From NCBI GenBank assembly GCA_016177005.1, contig JACOWC010000054.1, positions 1-36,375 of the forward strand: a stretch of 36,375 nt of DNA, given 5' to 3'. This DNA is from Methylocystis sp. (GTDB lineage: Bacteria > Pseudomonadota > Alphaproteobacteria > Rhizobiales > Beijerinckiaceae). The stretch's first letter is position 1. Every line of letters starts with the position of its first letter. Both the position numbers and the translations under genes were made by a program. The notes under the pieces are model-generated. The model was not told the DNA's origin and made no database searches. It saw nothing but the letters and a program-made list of their open reading frames with translations. Of this stretch, positions 26,002 to 33,786 are shown one piece after another.

Positions 26002-27273
26002 TTACGCAGATCCGCCAAAACGATCCGCCGCCGCGCTGATGGCGTCGTAAACGAGATCGAGCTCGGCTTCCTCGACGCAGTACGGCGGCAAGACATAGAT
26101 CGTCGGCCCGAGCGGGCGCAACAGCAGTCCGCGCTCATTGAAGAAGCGCATGAGATCGAGCGCGATCGTCGCAAGATAGCCGCCTTGCGCGACATTGAGA
26201 TCAAGCGCCGTGATCGTTCCAAGCTGACGGGCGTTGGAGAAGCGCGCGTCGCCGGCAAAGCGCGCAAGGCGTTTCGCCTGCATATCGCAAAGCGCCGCGA
26301 CTCTCGCGGCGGGTTCTCCCGTCGCCCAGATATCGAGATTGGCGAGCGCCGCGGCGCAGGCGATCGGATTGGCGGTAAAGGAGCTCGAGTGAAAAAAAGC
26401 GCGCGCGCGCTCCGGCGATAAATGCGCCTCGAAAATTTTGCGCCTGCACATGGTGACGGCGAGCGGCAGCGCGCCGCCGGTCAGGCCCTTGGCGTAGCAG
26501 ACGATATCCGGAACGACGCCCGCCTGCTCGCATGCGAAGAGCGTTCCCGTGCGTCCGAAGCCTGTCATCACCTCATCGGCGATGAACAGCACGCCGTAAT
26601 GTGCGCAGATGCGTTTCATCTCCGCCAGCGTATCGGCGCCGTAGATGAGCATGCCGCCTGCGCCAAGAATGAGCGGCTCGACAAGAAAGGCTGCGGGTCT
26701 CTCCCGACAGGCGCGCTCGAGCGCGTCGAGCGTCTCCTGCTCCCGTCCGCCTATGGGGAAGGGAATGCGCGACACCTCATAGAGCAGCGGCTCGTAGGGC
26801 GCGTTAAAAGGCGAGCGCGCGCCGGCGGACATCGTTCCGATCGTATCGCCATGATAGCCGTGTTCGAGCGCGACGATGCGTGTGCGCGCGTCCTGACGAT
26901 TGCGCCAGAAGCCGAGCGCCATCTTGATCGCCACTTCGACGCAAGTGGACCCGCTATCGGAATAAAACACATAATCGAGCCCCGGCGGCGTCAGCGCCAC
27001 GAGCCGCCGCGCAAGGGCTTCCGCCGGTTCGTGGGTAAAGCCAGCGAAAATCACCTGATCGAGCCGTTCGGTTTCCTCGCGGATCACTTGCATGATCGCC
27101 GGATGGCGATGGCCATGGGTGATCACCCACCAGGACGAGATGGCGTCGAGAAAGCGCCCGCCGTCGTCGGCTTCGAGCCAAGCGCCTTCGGCGCGCGCGA
27201 TCTTGAAGGCGCCCGGTTGCAGCGCATGCTGGGTGTACGGCCGCCAGATCGGCGAGTCGATGACGAAGCTCAC
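26002..27273 (-). CDS. bioA: Adenosylmethionine--8-amino-7-oxononanoate transaminase
   Basis: BioA converts KAPA to DAPA in biotin synthesis, using S-adenosylmethionine as amino donor. The 423-residue class III PLP aminotransferase has the BioA start IWRPYTQH and the substrate-site text DAISSWWVITHGHRHPAI. It also has the PLP-site DEVMTGFGRTGTLFACE and the Schiff-base lysine at about residue 262 in CYAKGLTGG. The start is a GTG at 27273 overlapping the bioD stop (GTGA). It is the last gene of the operon, convergent with fadD. Confidence 0.95.
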   Translation of the reverse strand: MSFVIDSPIWRPYTQHALQPGAFKIARAEGAWLEADDGGRFLDAISSWWVITHGHRHPAIMQVIREETERLDQVIFAGFTHEPAEALARRLVALTPPGLDYVFYSDSGSTCVEVAIKMALGFWRNRQDARTRIVALEHGYHGDTIGTMSAGARSPFNAPYEPLLYEVSRIPFPIGGREQETLDALERACRERPAAFLVEPLILGAGGMLIYGADTLAEMKRICAHYGVLFIADEVMTGFGRTGTLFACEQAGVVPDIVCYAKGLTGGALPLAVTMCRRKIFEAHLSPERARAFFHSSSFTANPIACAAALANLDIWATGEPAARVAALCDMQAKRLARFAGDARFSNARQLGTITALDLNVAQGGYLATIALDLMRFFNERGLLLRPLGPTIYVLPPYCVEEAELDLVYDAISAAADRFGGSA

Positions 27274-27905
27274 CCGCCGCTCCCAAAGGCGTCGCGCGCG
27301 ATCGCGGCGTTAAACGCCGCGCGAAGCGTGTTCTGATTCAAAGGATCAAGTTTCGGCAGCCGGCCGAGAATGCGTGCGCCGCCGATCGTCTCGATGGAGC
27401 GTTGCGCGTCGGCGTCGGCCGCGCCGGAAAAAACGATGCCCGTTATCGGAATCGACCGTCTGCGCAAGGCTTCGAGCGTGAGCAGGCTGTGACTGATCGT
27501 GCCAAGACTCGTGCGCGCGACGAGAATGACAGGAAGCCGCCAGCGCTCGAGCACATCGATCGTCAGCGCACGATCGCTGAGCGGCGTCATCGCGCCGCCC
27601 GCCGTCTCGATCACGAGAAGACCGCCGCACTGTGGCGGGGTCAATGCGGCGGCGTCGATTTCGACGCCCTCGTCGCGCGCGGCAAGGTGGGGGGAAGCGG
27701 CTCGACGCAATCGCCAGGCTTCGGGGAAAATGCGCGCGGTGGGCGCGCCCGAAAGCCGCGCGACAATTTGCGAGTCCGTCTCGCCGTCGAGGCCCGCCTG
27801 CACCGGCTTCCAATAATAGGCGTCAAACGCGCCGACGATCGCTGCGGCGACGATGGTCTTGCCGACGCCGGTGTCCGTTCCGACGATCACGACCGGGCGG
27901 TTCAT
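27270..27905 (-). CDS. bioD: Dethiobiotin synthase
   Basis: BioD closes the ureido ring of dethiobiotin from DAPA, CO2 and ATP. The 211-residue protein has the P-loop VGTDTGVGKT (residues 8-17), the YYWKPVQAG segment with its conserved lysine, and VIETAGGAMTPL. The ATG at 27905 overlaps the bioF stop (ATGA) and its own stop overlaps bioA. It is slightly shorter than many homologues, with no obvious loss of catalytic parts. Confidence 0.95.
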   Translation of the reverse strand: MNRPVVIVGTDTGVGKTIVAAAIVGAFDAYYWKPVQAGLDGETDSQIVARLSGAPTARIFPEAWRLRRAASPHLAARDEGVEIDAAALTPPQCGGLLVIETAGGAMTPLSDRALTIDVLERWRLPVILVARTSLGTISHSLLTLEALRRRSIPITGIVFSGAADADAQRSIETIGGARILGRLPKLDPLNQNTLRAAFNAAIARDAFGSGG

Positions 27906-29035
27906 GATTTAAGTCTCGACAACTCTTCGCCAAGATGCGCGATCATGCGCGCAACGTCTTCCTTGCGCGTATTGAGCGTCAGGGCGATGCGCAGCCGGGC
28001 CGAGCCCTCCGGCACCGTCGGCGGACGAATGGCGCGAATATCATAGCCATGCGCCTGCAGGCGCGACGCCAACGTCGTCGCGCGCACGTCGGCGCCGACG
28101 ACGATCGGTTGAATCTGGCTTCCCGACGGCTCCATCGCGCAAAGCCGGCGCAGCTCGGCGCCGGCGAATTCGACTCGCGAGATCAGCTCGGCGCGCCGGT
28201 CGTCGGCAGCCTCGATGATTTTGAGCGCCGCGCGCACGCAAGCAGCGACAATGGGCGAAGGCGCCGTCGCGAAAATGAACGGCCGGCAGCGGTTGATCAA
28301 GAAATCGCGCAAGACGCGCGGCACACAGAGGAGACCGCCCGCCACGCCCATCGCCTTGCCGCAGGTGTGCAAGGTGATGACATTGTCCGCGCCTTCAAAA
28401 CGCGCGGCGAGGCCACGGCCGCCCGGACCGTAGACGCCCGTCGCATGCGCTTCGTCGATCAGCAGAAAGGCGTCGCTCTTTGCGGCGAGCGCATAGAGAT
28501 CGTCGAGCGGCGCCTTGTCGCCATCCATGCTGTAAAGGCTTTCGACCACGATCCAGACCTGCCCGCGTCCGCCCTTTGCGCGCCAGGCGCGGATCGCGTC
28601 TTCCGCGGCGCCGGCGTCATTATGAGCAAAACTCGCATTCGGCGCACGCGCCAATCGCATGCCCTCATGAGCGCTGGCGTGCGCGAGCGCATCATAGAGA
28701 ATAAGATCCTCGCGCTGAGGCGCAGTCGAAAGCAGCGCCTCATTGGCGGTAAAGCCGGCGCTGAAGTAAAGCGCGCTGTCAGCGCCAAAGAAGCGCGCGG
28801 CCTCCTCTTCCAAAGCCTCATGCTCCGGATGATTGCCGCGCAAGAGCCGTGAGCCGCCGGCGCCGATGGGAACGCCGCGGGCGAGCGCAGCATTCGCGGC
28901 TGCGGCGAGTTCCGACGATTCGGAAAGCCCCAAATAATCGTTAGACGCGAAATCCAACCCGACCCGCGGCGCCAGCATGCGCAATCTGCCGCGCGCCGCG
29001 AGGCCGGCGAGATCCCGCGTATAGCGATCGAACAT
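27902..29035 (-). CDS. bioF: 8-amino-7-oxononanoate synthase
   Basis: BioF is a PLP alpha-oxoamine synthase that joins pimeloyl-ACP/CoA and alanine to give KAPA. The 377-residue protein shows DFASNDYLGLS, GAGGSRLLRGNHPEHEALE, YFSAGFTANEALL, LIDEAHATGVYG and the lysine near residue 227 in HTCGKAMGVAGG. The ATG at 29035 gives a standard-length start (FDRYTRDLAGL). The earlier ATG at 29071 would overlap the preceding gene and add 12 untypical residues. AGGA lies about 12 bases upstream. bioB is not in the window. Confidence 0.93.
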   Translation of the reverse strand: MFDRYTRDLAGLAARGRLRMLAPRVGLDFASNDYLGLSESSELAAAANAALARGVPIGAGGSRLLRGNHPEHEALEEEAARFFGADSALYFSAGFTANEALLSTAPQREDLILYDALAHASAHEGMRLARAPNASFAHNDAGAAEDAIRAWRAKGGRGQVWIVVESLYSMDGDKAPLDDLYALAAKSDAFLLIDEAHATGVYGPGGRGLAARFEGADNVITLHTCGKAMGVAGGLLCVPRVLRDFLINRCRPFIFATAPSPIVAACVRAALKIIEAADDRRAELISRVEFAGAELRRLCAMEPSGSQIQPIVVGADVRATTLASRLQAHGYDIRAIRPPTVPEGSARLRIALTLNTRKEDVARMIAHLGEELSRLKS

Positions 29036-29052
29036 GAAGGATCGATCCTGTA

Positions 29053-29397
29053 TCAGGAGAACCGCTCCCATGCCGCTTGGCGGGAGACGCCCAAAGCCTT
29101 GCCGATCGCCGTCCAGCTGACCTCGCGTTTGCGAAGCGCCGCGACTTGCGTGTGGATGAAGGAATGCAGCGCCGCGACGCTCGCCTCGCTCGCCTTGATC
29201 GAAGAAAGCAGCTGCTCGTCAGAAAGATCGTCCCAGCTTTTGAAAGGCGAAGGCGCTGCGTCAAGGATTTTGTTGCACACGCCGACGCAGTCTTCGCAAA
29301 TGTAGCCGCCGGCGGCGCCGCCGACGAGTCGCGAAACCTGGGTCTCCGCCTTTCTGCAAAAGGAGCAGCGCAGTTTGCGTTTGGGCAGGGCCAGCAT
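29053..29397 (-). CDS. Small ClpX-type zinc-finger / helix-turn-helix protein, first gene of the bio operon
   Basis: A 114-residue soluble protein. Residues 11-41 form a ClpX-type C4 zinc finger (CSFC at 11-14 and CEDC at 34-37) with the GGYICEDCV signature. The AAA+ ATPase of ClpX is absent. A helical middle section follows. Residues 93-113 (VSWTAIGKALGVSRQAAWERF) look like a helix-turn-helix of the kind found in small DNA-binding proteins. The ATG at 29397 is preceded by GAGGG. The gene ends 17 bases before bioF, on the same strand, and is probably co-transcribed with bioFDA. Two perfect palindromes lie 13-65 bases upstream of its start. I infer a DNA-binding, possibly autoregulatory role; the family match proves only zinc-finger plus HTH. 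Confidence 0.8.
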   Translation of the reverse strand: MLALPKRKLRCSFCRKAETQVSRLVGGAAGGYICEDCVGVCNKILDAAPSPFKSWDDLSDEQLLSSIKASEASVAALHSFIHTQVAALRKREVSWTAIGKALGVSRQAAWERFS

Positions 29398-29410
29398 CGC
29401 AGTCCCTCTT

Positions 29411-29429
29411 TGTCAAGCTTGACTTGACA
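29411..29429. promoter_or_regulatory. Palindromic operator 1 (TGTCAAG-N5-CTTGACA)
   Basis: A perfect 7-bp inverted repeat with a 5-base spacer. It lies 13 bases upstream of the zinc-finger/HTH gene ATG, just before its ribosome site, and upstream of the divergent methyltransferase-family gene. The right arm contains TTGACA, a consensus -35 box for the plus strand. Binding here would be expected to block initiation of the bio operon transcript. Confidence 0.65.
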
Positions 29430-29443
29430 TACGAAGCTGGTCT

Positions 29444-29462
29444 TGTCAAGCATTCCTTGACA
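29444..29462. promoter_or_regulatory. Palindromic operator 2 (TGTCAAG-N5-CTTGACA)
   Basis: An identical pair of arms with the same 5-base spacing as operator 1. The centres are 33 bp apart, about three helical turns, so two dimers could bind on the same face of DNA. The spacer sequences differ (CTTGA and CATTC), so the arms are what is conserved. Confidence 0.65.
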
Positions 29463-29510
29463 GGCGACTTGAAACCGTCACGATGAAACGCGATTTAGTC
29501 AAAGTGTGTA

Positions 29511-29558
29511 TTGGAGCGTTTCCTGGAGCGTCTCTTGCAGCGTTTCTTGGAGCAGCCG
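29511..29558 (+). repeat. Four tandem 12-base units, three of them carrying GGAG
   Basis: Consecutive units TTGGAGCGTTTC, CTGGAGCGTCTC, TTGCAGCGTTTC and the partial TTGGAGCAGCCG. They sit just before the ATG at 29561, and the last GGAG is in good Shine-Dalgarno position for it. If the ATG at 29483 is used instead, the units encode the repeated tetrapeptides GAFP, GASL, AAFL and GAA. Confidence 0.7.
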
Positions 29559-29560
29559 TC

Positions 29561-30046
29561 ATGACCGCGCCGATGCGCGAGGATGCGTCGCCTTCCCGCA
29601 TTCCCTGGCCCCCGATTTTGATGGGGCTGACGCTCGCGGCCGGGCTGGCGCTCGACGCCGCGACTCAGACGTCGCTCATTGATCGGGCGTCCTCTTCTTT
29701 CATACAAGCCGCAGGCGCAGCGATCGTCGTCCTGGCGCTCGCTAATGATGTCTGGTGCTTTCGCATTTTCTCGCGCCATCAAACTACGATCATGCCGCAC
29801 CGCGCCGCGTCCTTTCTCGTCACCGAGGGACCGTTCCGCTTTTCGCGCAATCCGATCTATGTGTCTCATGTCGCTTTGATCTTTGGACTGGGTCTGTTCC
29901 TCGGCTCGCCCTTCACGCTGCTGTTGACGCCGGTTCTTGCGGTTGGCCTGACCAAGCTCGCCATCAAGCCCGAAGAGCGGCGCCTTCTTGAGAAATTTGG
30001 CGACGACTATCGGTCCTATGTGGCGCGCACGCGGCGGTGGCTTTAA
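29561..30046 (+). CDS. Isoprenylcysteine carboxyl methyltransferase (ICMT/PEMT)-family membrane protein
   Basis: A 161-residue protein with about four hydrophobic segments. The C-terminal family signature reads [27 protein letters not shown], followed by [25 protein letters not shown]. Bacterial members bind SAM and methylate small hydrophobic substrates or lipids; the substrate is unknown. An in-frame ATG at 29483 would add 26 residues that are partly tandem-repeat encoded. I prefer 29561 because GGAG lies 9 bases upstream and family members usually start shortly before the IPWPP segment. It is divergent from the zinc-finger gene and shares the operator region with it. The copA start follows 37 bases after its stop. 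Confidence 0.85.
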   Translation: MTAPMREDASPSRIPWPPILMGLTLAAGLALDAATQTSLIDRASSSFIQAAGAAIVVLALANDVWCFRIFSRHQTTIMPHRAASFLVTEGPFRFSRNPIYVSHVALIFGLGLFLGSPFTLLLTPVLAVGLTKLAIKPEERRLLEKFGDDYRSYVARTRRWL

Positions 30047-30083
30047 ACTGATGGGCGCGGGCGTTGTGAACGAGGCGGCAAGT

Positions 30084-32840
30084 ATGAACGCTCAAATTCC
30101 TTTACCGGGCGTCGAACGCCTTGACTTCACCGTCCGGGGCATGACCTGCGCCTCTTGCGTGTCGCATGTCGAAAAAGCGCTTGCCCGTACGCCGGGCGTA
30201 GAGGCCGCCAGCGTCAATCTCGCCACTGAACGGGCTGAGGTCTCGCTGGCGCCGGGCGCCAGTCTCACGCAACTTGTGAAATCAGTCTCGGACGCGGGCT
30301 ACGAACCGGTGGTCGAGACGATTGAGATCGGCGTCGGCGGCATGACCTGCGCCTCCTGCGTCGCTCATGTCGAAAAGGCGCTGAGCGCCGTTCCAGGCGT
30401 GATCGAGGCGAAGGTCAACCTTGCGACCGAGCGCGCTTCCATGCGCGCGCTCTCCGGTCCTGGCCTGACCGATCGCCTGCGCCGCGCCATTTCGCAGGCC
30501 GGCTATGAGCCGCGAGCCATCGAAACCGATTCCGGCGGCGCCGATCGCGAGCGGGCGCGACGCGAAGAGGAAATGCGCGCATTGCGTTTCCGCCTCATCG
30601 TCGCCGCCATTTTGACGGCGCCGGTCTTTGCGGTGGAAATGGGCGGGCACCTCATCCCCGCCGTCCACCACTGGGCCATGGCCACGATCGGCGAGGCAAG
30701 GATTCGCGAGATTTCCTTCCTGCTGACGAGCGTCGTGCTGTTCGGTCCCGGCCTGGTGTTCTTCCTCAAGGGCATTCCGTCGCTGTTGCGGCGCCAGCCC
30801 GACATGAACGCGCTCGTCGCCATGGGCACGCTGAGCGCATACCTCTATTCCGTCGTGGCGACTTTTACGCCCAGCGCGCTTCCGGCGGGCTCGGCGCATG
30901 TCTATTACGAAGCGGCGGTCGTCATCGTCACTTTGATCCTCTTTGGCCGCTTTCTCGAAGCGCGCGCCAAGGGCCGCACGTCGGAAGCGATCCGCGCCCT
31001 GGCGAAGCTTCAACCGAAGACCGCCAGAGTCGAACGCGACGGCGCGACCGTAGATGTCGATATCGACGAGGTTCGCGTCGGCGAAATCGTTCTGGTTCGG
31101 CCGGGCGAGCGCATTCCGACCGACGGCGTCGTCACGCAGGGCTCGTCCCATGTCGACGAGTCGATGGTCACAGGCGAACCGACGCCCGTCGCAAAAAGGC
31201 CAGGCGCCGCGGTCACCGGGGCGACCGTCAACGGCTCCGGCGCGTTCTCGTTTCGAGCGACCCGGGTCGGCGCGGATACGACGCTCGCCGGCATCATCCG
31301 TATGGTCGAGCAGGCGCAGGGCGCGAAACTGCCGATTCAGGCGATGGTCGATAGCGTCACCGCCGTCTTCGTCCCCGCCGTCTTTGCGGTCGCGGCGTTG
31401 ACCTTCGTCATTTGGATGCTGATCGGACCGGAGCCGCGCCTCACTTATGCGCTCGTCAACGCGGTCGCCGTGCTCATTATCGCCTGTCCCTGCGCCATGG
31501 GACTGGCGACGCCGGCGGCGATCATGACCGGCACCGGCCGCGCGGCGGAGCTTGGCGTGCTCTTTCGCAAGGGCGAGGCGCTGCAGACGCTGCGCGACGT
31601 GACGCTCATCGCTTTCGACAAGACCGGCACGCTGACCCATGGCAAGCCGCGCCTCACCGATCTTATCGCGATGCGCGGCAAGAAGGAGACGGATCTGCTG
31701 CGTCTCGCCGCAAGCGTCGAGGCGCAGTCGGAGCACCCCGTAGGCGCCGCTCTGGTCGCCGCCGCCAGGGCGGCGGACCTCTCGCTTGCCCTATGCGCCG
31801 ACTTCAAATCCATCGCCGGCATGGGGGTTACCGGAATCGTCGACCGCAAGGCCGTCGCCGTCGGCGCCGAGCGCTTCATGGCGACGCTCGGCGTCGACGC
31901 CGCGCCCTTCGCACAGGACGCCCAGAGGCTCGCTGAACAAGGCAAGACGCCGCTTTACGTCGCGGTCGGCGGCAAGCTTGGCGCCATACTGTCCGTCGCC
32001 GACGATCTGAAGCCGACAAGCCGAGCGGCGATCGACGCGATTCATTCGATCGGCGTGACAACGGCGATGATCACCGGCGACGACGAGCGCACGGCAAGAG
32101 CGATCGCCCGAAGGCTTGGAATCGACGAGGTGATCGCCGGCGTTCTCCCCGATGGAAAAGTCGCCACGCTCGAGCGCCTGCGCGAAGCAAATAAAATCGC
32201 TTTCGTCGGCGACGGCGTGAACGACGCGCCGGCGCTCGCCGCCGCCGACGCCGGCATCGCCATCGGCACGGGAACCGACATTGCGATCGAAGCCGCCGAC
32301 GTCGTGCTGATGTCGGGCGATCTCGCCAAGGTGCCGGCGGCGCTTTCCGTCTCGCGGGCGACGATGCGCAACATTAAACAGAATCTGTTCTGGGCTTTCG
32401 GCTATAACGTGCTGCTCATCCCCGTCGCGGCGGGCGTTCTTTATCCAGTCAACGGCATGTTGCTCTCGCCGATGTTCGGCGCGGCGGCGATGGCTCTGTC
32501 GAGCGTCTTTGTCCTCACCAATGCGCTGCGCTTGCGCGGTTTCGAACCGCCGGTCGTCGTTGCGAGGGCCGATGGCTCCGGGCGAGCGGCGCCAATCGAA
32601 ACGAAAACGGCGGATGAGGAAATCAAGGAGGAAACGATGACGACATTCAACGTGAAGGATATGACCTGCAATATGTGCGTGAAGCATGTCACCAAGGCGG
32701 TGCAATCGGTCGAGCCGAACGCCGACGTCAAAGTCGATCTCGCGACCGGCAAGGTCGACGTCACCCCTACGCCGAAGGACGCGGCGGCGCTCGCCAAGGC
32801 GATCACCGAAGCCGGCTATCCGGCGCAGGTCGCCGCGTGA
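30084..32840 (+). CDS. copA: Cu(I)-exporting P1B-type ATPase CopA with C-terminal CopZ-like domain
   Basis: A 918-residue copper pump of the inner membrane. Two N-terminal HMA domains carry GMTCASC (Cys22/25 and Cys89/92). The core has MVTGEP, the membrane copper site ACPCAMG (Cys468, Cys470), the phosphorylated Asp512 in [18 protein letters not shown], and [10 protein letters not shown]. After the last helices and a charged linker, residues 852-918 form a third HMA domain with DMTCNMC. A C-terminal HMA domain is unusual for CopA, and it coincides with an internal ribosome site and ATG. The start at 30084 follows GAGG; earlier ATGs at 29988-30051 lie in or next to the preceding gene. Copper export suits a cell making large amounts of copper-dependent methane monooxygenase. 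Confidence 0.93.
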   Translation: MNAQIPLPGVERLDFTVRGMTCASCVSHVEKALARTPGVEAASVNLATERAEVSLAPGASLTQLVKSVSDAGYEPVVETIEIGVGGMTCASCVAHVEKALSAVPGVIEAKVNLATERASMRALSGPGLTDRLRRAISQAGYEPRAIETDSGGADRERARREEEMRALRFRLIVAAILTAPVFAVEMGGHLIPAVHHWAMATIGEARIREISFLLTSVVLFGPGLVFFLKGIPSLLRRQPDMNALVAMGTLSAYLYSVVATFTPSALPAGSAHVYYEAAVVIVTLILFGRFLEARAKGRTSEAIRALAKLQPKTARVERDGATVDVDIDEVRVGEIVLVRPGERIPTDGVVTQGSSHVDESMVTGEPTPVAKRPGAAVTGATVNGSGAFSFRATRVGADTTLAGIIRMVEQAQGAKLPIQAMVDSVTAVFVPAVFAVAALTFVIWMLIGPEPRLTYALVNAVAVLIIACPCAMGLATPAAIMTGTGRAAELGVLFRKGEALQTLRDVTLIAFDKTGTLTHGKPRLTDLIAMRGKKETDLLRLAASVEAQSEHPVGAALVAAARAADLSLALCADFKSIAGMGVTGIVDRKAVAVGAERFMATLGVDAAPFAQDAQRLAEQGKTPLYVAVGGKLGAILSVADDLKPTSRAAIDAIHSIGVTTAMITGDDERTARAIARRLGIDEVIAGVLPDGKVATLERLREANKIAFVGDGVNDAPALAAADAGIAIGTGTDIAIEAADVVLMSGDLAKVPAALSVSRATMRNIKQNLFWAFGYNVLLIPVAAGVLYPVNGMLLSPMFGAAAMALSSVFVLTNALRLRGFEPPVVVARADGSGRAAPIETKTADEEIKEETMTTFNVKDMTCNMCVKHVTKAVQSVEPNADVKVDLATGKVDVTPTPKDAAALAKAITEAGYPAQVAA
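32625..32639 (+). promoter_or_regulatory. Internal ribosome binding site within copA
   Basis: AAGGAGG, a 5-base spacer and ATG. It lies inside the copA frame at the boundary between the ATPase and its C-terminal metal-binding domain, and decides the alternative CopZ start. Confidence 0.65.
32637..32840 (+). CDS. copZ: CopZ-like copper chaperone, probable separate product from an internal start in copA
   Basis: From the ATG at 32637 the copA frame encodes a stand-alone 67-residue HMA domain ([17 protein letters not shown]). Its metal-binding cysteines are at positions 11 and 14, and the length is that of CopZ/CopP chaperones. An exceptionally good Shine-Dalgarno, AAGGAGG at 32625-32631, lies 5 bases before this ATG, better than that of most genes in the window. 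This suggests that ribosomes initiate here and make free chaperone in addition to, or instead of, the fused domain. Whether the fusion is also translated cannot be told from sequence. Confidence 0.6.
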   Translation: MTTFNVKDMTCNMCVKHVTKAVQSVEPNADVKVDLATGKVDVTPTPKDAAALAKAITEAGYPAQVAA

Positions 32841-32898
32841 GGCGCCGCGCTTTTTCGGGGACGATGAACGGCGCAAGCGCGCCATTGCTGCGTCCACA

Positions 32899-33786
32899 AT
32901 GGCGCCCATGATGACGCGCTCGCTCGCCGGCAAGACGCTCTTCATCACCGGGGCGAGCCGCGGCATCGGCCTCGCCATCGCCCTGCGCGCGGCGCGCGAC
33001 GGCGCCAATGTCGTCGTCGCGGCCAAGAGCGTGACGGAAAATCCAAGAATTCCGGGCACGATCTATACCGCCGCGGCGGAGATCGAAGCGGCGGGCGGGC
33101 AGGCGCTCGCCGTCCCCTGCGACATTCGCTTCGAAGATCAGGTTGAAGCGGCGGTCAGTCAGGCCGCATCCTGCTTTGGCGGGATCGATATCCTCGTCAA
33201 CAATGCGAGCGCCATCGATTTGCGCGGCATCGACGCGCTCGAGATGAAACGCTTCGATCTCATGCATCAGATCAATGCGCGCGGAACCTATCTTTGCTGC
33301 AAGGCGGCGCTGCCACATCTGCGCAAATCCGCCAATCCGCACATCTTGACGCTCTCGCCGCCGTTGGATTTGAACCCGAAGTGGTTCTCTCCCAACCTCG
33401 CCTACACACTGTCGAAATATGGAATGAGCCTGGTGACGCTTGGGCTCGCGAGGGATATCGAAGGCGACGGCGTCGCCGTCAATTCCCTGTGGCCCGAGAC
33501 CGCGATCGCGACGGCCGCGGTCGCCAATCTGCTCGGCGGCGACGCATTGCTGCGCCGTTCGCGTAAGCCGGAGATCGTCGCCGACGCGGCGCACGCCATC
33601 CTTGTTCGCCCCGCAAAGAGCTGCAGCGGCAATTTCTTCATCGACGTCCGCGTGTTGGCGGAAGAAGGCATGACCGACTTTTCAACCTACGCCGTCGATC
33701 CGAAAGTCGACGCTGTCCTCGACTTTTTTCTCGATGCGCCGATCACCGCCAAGGTGACCAAATCGGCGTTTGACCTCGATAGATAG
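32899..33786 (+). CDS. Short-chain dehydrogenase/reductase, HSDL2-like
   Basis: A 295-residue NAD(P)-dependent SDR. The Rossmann signature is TGASRGIG at residues 17-24, followed by ILVNNASAI and the catalytic Tyr169 and Lys173 in YTLSKYGM. The text VVVAAKSVTENPRIPGTIYTAA and the C-terminal ATAAVANLLGGD region resemble HSDL2-type and citronellol/farnesol dehydrogenase-like SDRs. The substrate is unknown. Three nearby ATGs (32899, 32908, 32911) are possible starts and none has a strong ribosome site. The frame extends upstream into copA but that part is not protein-like. It is convergent with rcnA, with adjacent stop codons. Confidence 0.85.
   Translation: MAPMMTRSLAGKTLFITGASRGIGLAIALRAARDGANVVVAAKSVTENPRIPGTIYTAAAEIEAAGGQALAVPCDIRFEDQVEAAVSQAASCFGGIDILVNNASAIDLRGIDALEMKRFDLMHQINARGTYLCCKAALPHLRKSANPHILTLSPPLDLNPKWFSPNLAYTLSKYGMSLVTLGLARDIEGDGVAVNSLWPETAIATAAVANLLGGDALLRRSRKPEIVADAAHAILVRPAKSCSGNFFIDVRVLAEEGMTDFSTYAVDPKVDAVLDFFLDAPITAKVTKSAFDLDR

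Noticed and set aside
28041-28893. Several Arg/Ala-rich ORFs on both strands within bioF, and similar ones across the efflux and cob genes
   Set aside because: They are shadow frames of high-GC coding DNA; the true frames carry family motifs.
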